DNA of 13,260 bases from positions 1-13,260 of the forward strand of contig CANJSR010000085.1 in assembly GCA_947476855.1 (NCBI GenBank). The letters run 5' to 3'. Position 1 is the stretch's first letter, and every line of letters starts with the position of its first letter. Made by a program: the position numbers and the translations under genes. Positions 1-5,730 of this stretch are shown piece by piece. Origin of the DNA: Acetobacteraceae bacterium. GTDB taxonomy: Bacteria; Pseudomonadota; Alphaproteobacteria; Acetobacterales; Acetobacteraceae. The notes below the pieces were generated by a model. It ran no database searches. It saw only the letters and a program-made list of their open reading frames with translations, and was not told the DNA's origin.

Positions 1-780
1 AACGGCTGCATCTGCTGTACCGTGCGCGGCGACCTGATCCGCATCGTCGGCGGGCTGATGAAGCGGCGCGACAAGTTCGACGGGATCATCATCGAGACGA
101 CCGGGCTGGCGAACCCCGCCCCCGTCGCCCAGACCTTCTTCGTGGATGAGGGTGTGAAGGCGAAGACCCGCCTGGACGCCATCGTCACCGTCGTCGATGC
201 CAAGCATCTGCCGGCGCGACTGGTCGACAGCACCGAGGCGGCCGAACAGATCGCCTTCGCCGACGTGATCATCCTCAACAAGACCGACCTGGTGACGCCC
301 GAGGAGCTGGAGGCCGTCGAGGCTCAGATCCGCCAGATCAACCGCTTCGCCGTCATCCACCGCACCCAGCGTTCCGCGGTGCCGATTACCGACGTGCTGA
401 ACCAGGGCGCCTTCGACCTGACCCGCATCCTGGAAATGCAGCCCGACTTCCTCTCCGGCGAGGATGAGCACGAGCACAGCGACGAGGTCTCCTCCATGAG
501 CTTCGAGGTCGACAAGCCGATCGACGCCGAGAAGTTCAACGCCTGGATCGGCGCGCTGCTGCAGGACAAGGGCGCGGACCTGCTGCGGACCAAGGGCATC
601 CTGAACTATGAGGGCGACGACCGCCGCTTTGCGTTCCAGGCCGTCCACATGATCGCCGACGGGGACTTCATCGGCCCGTGGAAGGACGGCGAAGCGCGCG
701 CGAGCCGGATCGTGTTCATCGGCCGCAACCTGAACCGCCCGCAATTGCGGCGCGGGTTCGAGGGTTGCGTGGCCGGCTGA
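1..780 (+). CDS. CobW/COG0523-family GTP-binding protein (5' end missing)
   Basis: The reading frame is open from base 1, so the N-terminus with the Walker A loop lies outside the window and 259 residues are visible. The first visible residues, NGCICCTVRGDL, hold the CxCC metal-binding motif that defines the COG0523 branch of G3E GTPases. They are followed by ETTGLANPAPV (about residues 32-42), the G3-region signature of the family, and by NKTD (93-96), the guanine-specificity motif. A short His/Glu stretch, HEHS (about 156-160), precedes a CobW C-terminal domain that ends with the typical FIGRNLNRPQLRRGFEGC. Family members bind GTP and a metal, usually zinc or cobalt, and act as cytoplasmic metallochaperones or insertases. 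The substrate cannot be told from the sequence. A WD40 gene starts 20 nt downstream in the same direction, so the two are probably co-transcribed. No Zur-type operator is visible, because the promoter is outside the window. Confidence 0.93.
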   Translation, partial: NGCICCTVRGDLIRIVGGLMKRRDKFDGIIIETTGLANPAPVAQTFFVDEGVKAKTRLDAIVTVVDAKHLPARLVDSTEAAEQIAFADVIILNKTDLVTPEELEAVEAQIRQINRFAVIHRTQRSAVPITDVLNQGAFDLTRILEMQPDFLSGEDEHEHSDEVSSMSFEVDKPIDAEKFNAWIGALLQDKGADLLRTKGILNYEGDDRRFAFQAVHMIADGDFIGPWKDGEARASRIVFIGRNLNRPQLRRGFEGCVAG

Positions 781-800
781 ACGACGATCGGGACAAGCCA

Positions 801-1847
801 ATGAGCCAGACCACCCAACCCCGCTTCCTGATCGAGAGCCGCGGCACCACCCGTGACCTCGGCGCCTTCGTCGTGGCCGCGCGGTTTTCCCGCGACGGCA
901 ATCGCCTCGCCTTCGCCCTCGGCGACGGCACCTTGCGCCTCGTGACCCTGTCGGACCCGGACAACTGGACAACGGTGGAGGTTCATGACGGCGCCATCCT
1001 GTCGCTGACCGCCGACACGACCCCGGGCGGCTTTATCACTGGCGGCGATGACAGCGCGCTCAAGCGAGTCGACGCGGATGGCCAGGTCCACACGCTCGCC
1101 AGCCACGGCATGAAGTGGGTGGAGCATGTCACGACCCACGCGCTGGAAAAGGGCAAGGGGCTGATCGCGGCCAGTGTCGGCAAGCTCGTGCATCTGTTCG
1201 ATGAAACTGGCAAGAAGCTGAAGGAATGGGCGCATCCGTCCTCGGTGACCGGCCTTGCCTTCGATGCCAAGGGCAAGCGGGTCGCGGCGTCGCACTACAA
1301 CGGGGCCTCTATCTGGTTCGTCGCCGCCAAGACCGACACCCCGCGCAAGCTGGAATGGAAGGGCAGCCATATCGGCGTGGCCTTCCACCCCGATGGCGAC
1401 GCCGTCGTCACCGCCATGCAGGAGAACGCGCTGCACGGCTGGCGCCTGTCCGACGGCCAGCACATGCGCATGAGCGGCTATCCCGCCAAGACCCTTGCCC
1501 TGTCGTTCACCCGCAAGGGCAAGTGGCTGGCCAGCAGCGGGGCCGACGCGATGGTCCTGTGGCCGTTCCACGGCGGCGGGCCGATGGGCAAGGCGCCACT
1601 CGAACTGGCCGGCGGCGACGGGATCATCTGCCAGCAGGTCGCCTCCCACCCCTCCCAGGACGTCGTGGCGGGTGGGTTCTCCGACGGGTTGGTGGTGCTG
1701 GCGGACATCGACTCCTCCCGCATCATGCCCATCGCGCCACCCGACAACGGGCCGATCACGACCCTGGCCTGGAGCGCGGAGGGCGGCTGGCTCGCGATCG
1801 GGACCGAGACCGGGTTCGCCGCGATCGTGGATATACGGAAACGATAA
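801..1847 (+). CDS. WD40-repeat beta-propeller protein
   Basis: This is a 348-residue protein without signal peptide or membrane segment, so it is probably cytoplasmic. About seven to eight degenerate WD40 blades can be read. Examples are the stretches around FVVAARFSRDGNRLAFALGD, GSHIGVAFHPDGDAVVTAM, TLALSFTRKGKWLASSGADA and PITTLAWSAEGGWLAIGTET, each with the hydrophobic-x-F-x-x-x-G-x-x-(I/L/V) beta-strand pattern. Such propellers are interaction scaffolds and no catalytic motif is seen. The ATG at 801 is chosen because it directly precedes the propeller and follows the GTPase stop by 20 nt. An in-frame ATG at 678 would only add a low-complexity, Arg-rich shadow of the GTPase gene. No strong ribosome binding site precedes 801, which fits translational coupling to the GTPase. 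Adjacency suggests the propeller works with the COG0523 protein in metal handling, but that is inference. Confidence 0.88.
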   Translation: MSQTTQPRFLIESRGTTRDLGAFVVAARFSRDGNRLAFALGDGTLRLVTLSDPDNWTTVEVHDGAILSLTADTTPGGFITGGDDSALKRVDADGQVHTLASHGMKWVEHVTTHALEKGKGLIAASVGKLVHLFDETGKKLKEWAHPSSVTGLAFDAKGKRVAASHYNGASIWFVAAKTDTPRKLEWKGSHIGVAFHPDGDAVVTAMQENALHGWRLSDGQHMRMSGYPAKTLALSFTRKGKWLASSGADAMVLWPFHGGGPMGKAPLELAGGDGIICQQVASHPSQDVVAGGFSDGLVVLADIDSSRIMPIAPPDNGPITTLAWSAEGGWLAIGTETGFAAIVDIRKR

Positions 1848-1898
1848 CCGATGCTTGGCCGTATCGAACACCGCCGTCCCCCAGCCGCGACAGGGCGC

Positions 1899-1922
1899 CG
1901 CGGCGGGCGGTGTGTCGCCGCG
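1899..1922 (+). terminator. GC-rich hairpin after the WD40 gene (possible transcription end)
   Basis: A perfect 7-bp stem, CGCGGCG (1899-1905) with CGCCGCG (1916-1922), encloses a 10-nt loop about 50 nt after the WD40 stop. The nested ACCGCC (1870-1875) and GGCGGT (1906-1911) could form an alternative pairing. No T-tract follows, so it is not a classical intrinsic terminator. It could pause polymerase or be a chance product of high G+C content. Confidence 0.35.
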
Positions 1923-1935
1923 TGCGACTCAATTC

Positions 1936-1965
1936 TTGCGATCCGAGGCCAAATCGTCCAAAATT
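1936..1965 (+). promoter_or_regulatory. Possible sigma-70-like promoter for the OmpA-like gene
   Basis: TTGCGA (1936-1941) resembles a -35 box. The AAAATT at 1960-1965, 18 nt later, is a weak -10 candidate in the only A+T-rich patch of the gap. The distance to the ATG at 2029 is reasonable. The -10 match is poor, so this is a location hint rather than a firm call. Confidence 0.25.
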
Positions 1966-2028
1966 GATGCAAGGTTGAACGCTGCGAAGTGCGTGTACAG
2001 GACTCGTCCTTTTCAAGAGGTTACCGCG

Positions 2029-2661
2029 ATGCGCCGAGTGATCATTCCCGCCCTTGCCGTCGTGATGCTGGCGGCGCCGGTTCACGCACAGGCTGACCAG
2101 CAGGCGGTGGATGCATTGATCGGCCAGCTTCGCCCGCGGTCAGCGACCGCGCCGATCGTCCAGCGCGGGCTGCCGAAGCCGGGCGCGCCGATCGCGCAGC
2201 CCAGCCCGACCCAGCAGGCCAGCGCATCCCAGGCCGTCGCTCCGCCCCGTGCCACCGCGCCGGCCGCCGTTGCGACAACAACGGCCGCCCCGCCCGCCGC
2301 CGCCGACAGCCGGCCCTCCGCCAACATGAACATCCTGTTCGTCACCGGATCGGCTGAACTGACCCCTTCCGCCGTCCAGGCGCTGCGGACCCTCGGGCAG
2401 GCGCTGACCCATGAATCCATGGGACAATCGCGGTTCCTGATCGAAGGCCACACCGACTCCGTGGGCGACCGGACCATGAACCAGGAACTCTCGGAACGCC
2501 GAGCGGCGACTGTGGCGGGATTCTTGATTGAGCAGTTTCGGTTGCCGGCGGAACGCCTCAGCACGCGCGGGGTCGGGGAAGGACAGCTCATGATTCCCAC
2601 CGCCGACAATGTGCCGGAACCCCGGAACCGCCGCGTCCACATCGTCAATCTGGACGGATAG
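2029..2661 (+). CDS. OmpA-family peptidoglycan-binding protein (periplasmic)
   Basis: This is a 210-residue exported protein. Residues 1-20 form a Sec signal peptide (MRR start, hydrophobic core, VHA at the likely cleavage site). A Pro/Ala/Thr-rich linker runs from about 35 to 97, and an OmpA C-terminal domain occupies about 98-210. The motif GHTDSVGD (from residue 140) and LSERRA (154-159) place D143 and R158 with the same spacing as the diaminopimelate-binding Asp and Arg of E. coli OmpA, so peptidoglycan binding is expected. The terminal RNRRVHIVNL is also typical. There is no beta-barrel, and no lipobox is seen. The ATG at 2029 is chosen because it starts the signal peptide and has AAGAGG 8 nt upstream; the frame is open further 5' only by chance. 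The next gene follows in the same frame within 36 nt, so the two likely share a transcript. Confidence 0.92.
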   Translation: MRRVIIPALAVVMLAAPVHAQADQQAVDALIGQLRPRSATAPIVQRGLPKPGAPIAQPSPTQQASASQAVAPPRATAPAAVATTTAAPPAAADSRPSANMNILFVTGSAELTPSAVQALRTLGQALTHESMGQSRFLIEGHTDSVGDRTMNQELSERRAATVAGFLIEQFRLPAERLSTRGVGEGQLMIPTADNVPEPRNRRVHIVNLDG

Positions 2662-2682
2662 CACCGGCCGCGCCGATCACCC

Positions 2683-2690
2683 AGGAGGGG
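2683..2690 (+). promoter_or_regulatory. Strong Shine-Dalgarno sequence pointing to a CTG start codon
   Basis: AGGAGGGG lies 7 nt upstream of an in-frame CTG at 2698-2700. No ATG, GTG or TTG follows at a usable distance. The first conventional start in this frame, GTG at 2803, has no Shine-Dalgarno sequence. This site therefore decides the start of the downstream gene. Confidence 0.6.
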
Positions 2691-2697
2691 AATCCCC

Positions 2698-3714
2698 CTG
2701 CGGCCGCCATCCGATCCGAACCGGACAACGCGTGCCAAGGCTCCCGAAGCGGACATCGAGGCAACGTTTGTCCGCAAGCCCGTTGCCGCGACCAACCCGC
2801 CCGTGCGTCGGCCCGTTGTGCTGGTCGTGCTGCTGGGTGTTAGCGCCGCCATCATGATCGGGCTGGCCGGGTGGCTGTTGCTGGCTCGGCCGGGTCTTCC
2901 GCCGGCACCGTCCTCCCAGCTTGCACCAGCCGCGGCCATTCCCATCACCGTCGCGACCGAGGCGCAGATCGCCGCCCACGACTCCGACCGACTGCGGGTC
3001 TTCCGCCTGGCGGACAATCCGCTGATCCTGATCCTCGACTACCCCACGCTGCGCCAGCAGGGCCTGGCGCTGAACCGCGTCGCCGCCTTCATCGAGAAAG
3101 CTGCCCTGCCCAAGGACAAGGTGCTGGACGACGACGCTCTGGCGGCGGAGATCGCACGCTCCGGCGAGACGACCGACAGCTATTATTATGGGCATGACTA
3201 TGCGGCGGCGGACCTGACCCGGTTCTTCGCCACCGCCGAACGGGACGGCGTCCGCCTGAACCCGGAGGAGGCGGCCCTGCGCGCCCTGGTGCGGCAGGAG
3301 GGCCTGACGGACCCCACCAATCGGGGCGCCGTCATCACCGTGGCGCGGGTCGGCCCGGACTCGGTGGATGCCTTCACCCGCCGGATCATCCTGCGGCATG
3401 AGTTGTCGCATGGGGAATTCTTCACCAACCCGCTCTATGCCGCCTTCGCGCGGCAGGCTTGGTCCGACATCCTCTCGGCCGAGGAACGGGCGGCATTCCA
3501 GCGCTTCCTGGTCGATCAGAACTACGACGCCCAGAACACCGACCTGCTGGTGAACGAGATGCAGGCGTTCCTGATGTTCACCCCGGACGATCGCTATATC
3601 AGCCCCGAACGGCTGGGGATCAGCGCGGAGGCATTGCAGGCGCTGCGGGCCCGGTTCCTCGCCGCCATGCCGGACGGATGGCTGCGGCGGCTCGCGACCG
3701 CTCCGCTGCCGTGA
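2698..3714 (+). CDS. Single-pass membrane protein with HExxH...E metallopeptidase-like signature
   Basis: I do not recognise a named family. From the CTG start the product has 338 residues: a cytoplasmic segment of about 37 residues containing DIEATFVRKP, one transmembrane helix at about 39-62, then a periplasmic domain. That domain carries ILRHELSHGEFFTN with H234, E235 and H238, followed 49 residues later by E287 in LLVNEMQAFLMF. This arrangement resembles gluzincin zinc peptidases, with HExxH plus a distal Glu as third ligand. If the GTG at 2803 is used, the protein is 303 residues and the ligands are numbered 199, 200, 203 and 252. I prefer CTG because of the strong AGGAGGGG just upstream and because the frame is open with no other start in between. 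The gene follows the OmpA-like gene by 36 nt and converges with the kinase gene 6 nt away. Activity and substrate are unknown. Confidence 0.75.
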   Translation: MRPPSDPNRTTRAKAPEADIEATFVRKPVAATNPPVRRPVVLVVLLGVSAAIMIGLAGWLLLARPGLPPAPSSQLAPAAAIPITVATEAQIAAHDSDRLRVFRLADNPLILILDYPTLRQQGLALNRVAAFIEKAALPKDKVLDDDALAAEIARSGETTDSYYYGHDYAAADLTRFFATAERDGVRLNPEEAALRALVRQEGLTDPTNRGAVITVARVGPDSVDAFTRRIILRHELSHGEFFTNPLYAAFARQAWSDILSAEERAAFQRFLVDQNYDAQNTDLLVNEMQAFLMFTPDDRYISPERLGISAEALQALRARFLAAMPDGWLRRLATAPLP

Positions 3715-3732
3715 TCCGGATCAGGGCGGCGG
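3703..3732. terminator. Inverted repeat spanning two convergent stop codons
   Basis: TGATCCGGATCA (3712-3723) is a perfect palindrome whose ends are the stop codons of the two converging genes. The symmetry continues outward from 3710/3725 to 3703/3732 with one G-G mismatch (3711/3724) and one G-T pair. It can form a long hairpin in either transcript. There is no T-tract, so a bidirectional terminator or transcript-end stabiliser is plausible but not proved. Confidence 0.5.
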
Positions 3733-5703
3733 CTGGATGATCACCGGGATCGCCTGTGCCGCCACCGTCCCCGGCGCCCGTCCCTCCAGGACAGCGCGCA
3801 GAGCGGCCAGATAGGCCTGGGCGTCCTCGATCTCCGGCCGCGGCTGGGCGAACAGCCGTTCCCGCGAGGCGATGGCGATCACCATGTCTTCCCCCGGGGA
3901 GCCGGCCGAACCGTTGAACACCAAAGCCGTTTCGGCGGCGTTCAACTGGATCGCCTGCGGCAGCGGGGTTGGCTGGCGGCTGACGCGCGGCGCGGACAGG
4001 CCGACATGCAGGACGGCGTTGTCGGCGAAGCTGAAGTAGTCCACCTGGATCCAGCCGGCGAAATCCGGCATCCCGACCGACAGGGAGAACCCGGCGTCGG
4101 GGCGCAGGTTCAGCCTGTTGGCGTCCCCTGGCGTGTCCCCTTTGGCCTCCACCCGGACCGAGACGGGACGCCGCGTCGATCCCAGCGGTTCGGCGTAGGG
4201 CCGCACCAGGCCCAGCGCCTCGCAGACGCCAGGGACCCGGGCCAGACCGGTCACGTCGAAGCGGGAGGCGCCGTTCCCATCGCGCAACGTGGTCCACAGG
4301 TCGCGGAGCGGCGTCACTAGATCGCTTGCCCCCAGGCCGCTCAGGATCATCCGCCCGGGTTCCAGCGAGCCGCCGATCAGGGCGCAATCGGCGCTGAAGA
4401 CGAGGTTCCGCAAATCCGCCAGCCGCGGTCCGGCGGGCGACGGCGGGGTGGGGGCGGTCACCGGAGGCGCCGTCACCGGCGGATCGGCCGGTGCCGCAAC
4501 GACGGGTGGCGCGCCCACCGGGGCAACAACCACGGTCGGAGGCGCCACGGCCGCCGGCCCAGGCGATGGATCGTCCGGAGGCCGTGTCGGCGCCCCTGAT
4601 GCCCCCTGAACAACGGGCGCTGGGGTTGCTGATGGAGGGGCCACCGGCGGCTCCACCCGTGCCGCGACCGGCGGGTCGGCCGGACGGGGAACGGCGATCG
4701 GGGTCGGCGTGGCGGACAGAAGCCAGACGGTGACGCCAATCCCCGCCGCCACGGCCGCTCCGCCCCCCAGGACCCACGGCAGGGGGGACGCCTTCCGCAC
4801 GGGCGGCGCCCCTGCCGCGGCCGGCGCGGCTGACGGCGTCACCACGATCGTCCGATCAAGCTCGGACGGCGCGTGCATCGCCTCCTCCAGCGCCTGGGCG
4901 AACGCATCGGCTGAGGCAAACCGATCCTCCGGCCTTTTCGCCAACGCCTTCAGCACGACCTGGTCCAGCACGCCGGAAATCAGTCCCGGCAGGCAATGTT
5001 CGGACGGCGGCACGGGGGTCGCGTTCCGGATCGCGTCCATGATCGTCAGCGCGTTGGCGCCGTCGAACGGCTGGCGGCCGGTCAGCATCTGGTACAGCAG
5101 CACGCCGGTCGACCAGATGTCGGCCCGCTCATCGATCTCCCCGCCCAACAACTGCTCGGGGGCCATGTAGTGCGCCGTGCCAATCACGGTGCCGACCATG
5201 GTGGATCGCTTATCGGCGATCCGGGCAATGCCGAAATCCGCGAGCAACGGCAGGTCGCCCCGCATCAGGATGTTGCCGGGCTTGATGTCGCGATGGATCA
5301 CGCCGATCCGGTGCGTCGCCGCGAGCCCCGCCAGCACCTGGCACACCAGGCTGACCGCGCGGGCGGGCGGCATCGGATGATCCGGGTCGAGCAGTTGCCG
5401 CAGCGACCCACTCTCGACGAACTCCATCACGATGAACGGGAAGTCCTCGCTCCGGTCGTCGTAGTCATAGATGCGGACGATGTTCGGATGCGCCATCCGC
5501 GCCAGCGCCTGGGCTTCGCGGCGGAAGCGCTCCAGGTGCTCCTGTCCCTCGGCGTCCTCGGCCGGCAGCAGGTTCTTGATTGCGACGGACCGATCCAGAT
5601 CCGGATCAAGACACTCGTACACGACTCCCGCCCCGCCGCGGCCCAGCATGCGGAGGACGGTGTATTTCCCTATGCGTTTCTGCTCAGGCGACGTTCCGAC
5701 CAA
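3721..5703 (-). CDS. Transmembrane PknB-type Ser/Thr protein kinase with extracytoplasmic C-terminal domain
   Basis: This is a 660-residue Hanks-type kinase. The kinase domain covers about residues 14-275 and has all key elements: the glycine loop GRGGAG (21-26), Lys43 in AIK, Glu63, HRDIKPGN with D139 and N144, DFG (156-158), a Ser/Thr-containing activation loop (167-176), APE (181-183) and the late conserved Arg261. A juxtamembrane stretch, ELDRTIVV, is followed by one transmembrane helix (about 309-330). Next come a Pro/Ala/Val-rich linker (about 331-425) and a C-terminal domain (about 430-650) outside the membrane, whose final strand pattern resembles DUF4384. The start is TTG at 5703: an in-frame TGA lies only three codons upstream, and the next Met (19) is inside the kinase fold. 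The gene begins 27 nt after the CHAT gene in the same direction. It probably couples an envelope signal to cytoplasmic phosphorylation; substrates are unknown. Confidence 0.93.
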   Translation of the reverse strand: MVGTSPEQKRIGKYTVLRMLGRGGAGVVYECLDPDLDRSVAIKNLLPAEDAEGQEHLERFRREAQALARMAHPNIVRIYDYDDRSEDFPFIVMEFVESGSLRQLLDPDHPMPPARAVSLVCQVLAGLAATHRIGVIHRDIKPGNILMRGDLPLLADFGIARIADKRSTMVGTVIGTAHYMAPEQLLGGEIDERADIWSTGVLLYQMLTGRQPFDGANALTIMDAIRNATPVPPSEHCLPGLISGVLDQVVLKALAKRPEDRFASADAFAQALEEAMHAPSELDRTIVVTPSAAPAAAGAPPVRKASPLPWVLGGGAAVAAGIGVTVWLLSATPTPIAVPRPADPPVAARVEPPVAPPSATPAPVVQGASGAPTRPPDDPSPGPAAVAPPTVVVAPVGAPPVVAAPADPPVTAPPVTAPTPPSPAGPRLADLRNLVFSADCALIGGSLEPGRMILSGLGASDLVTPLRDLWTTLRDGNGASRFDVTGLARVPGVCEALGLVRPYAEPLGSTRRPVSVRVEAKGDTPGDANRLNLRPDAGFSLSVGMPDFAGWIQVDYFSFADNAVLHVGLSAPRVSRQPTPLPQAIQLNAAETALVFNGSAGSPGEDMVIAIASRERLFAQPRPEIEDAQAYLAALRAVLEGRAPGTVAAQAIPVIIQPPP

Positions 5704-5713
5704 TCCGGCTCAT
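5684..5713 (-). other. Nine-codon ORF overlapping the kinase start
   Basis: An ATG at 5713 opens a nine-codon frame (MSRIGRNVA) that ends at a TGA inside the kinase gene, in a different frame from the TTG start at 5703. It lies in the short gap after the CHAT gene. It could modulate initiation at the TTG, but it is short enough to be accidental. Confidence 0.2.
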
Positions 5714-5730
5714 GCTCCAGGCTGGACCGA

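Larger units (their letters stand above)
1848..2028. other. Intergenic gap between the WD40 and OmpA-like genes
   Basis: This is the only sizeable non-coding gap on the + strand. It contains a GC-rich inverted repeat near its middle and a relatively A+T-rich stretch at about 1928-1978, which is unusual in this window and is the likely promoter region for the OmpA-like gene. An AAGAGG ribosome binding site lies at 2015-2020. No small ORF with a convincing start was seen. Confidence 0.6.

Noticed and set aside
678..800. Earlier ATG start for the WD40 gene
   Set aside because: The added residues overlap the GTPase coding region and are low-complexity and Arg-rich. The ATG at 801 directly precedes the propeller.
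606..1871. 421-codon - strand open frame opposite the WD40 gene
   Set aside because: It overlaps both the GTPase and the WD40 gene and shows no motif or start signal. It is a composition artefact.
3620..4777. 385-codon - strand frame overlapping the kinase 3' part and the end of the metallopeptidase-like gene
   Set aside because: It is an Arg/Gly-rich translation in another frame of the kinase linker region, with no domain and overlap with two supported genes.
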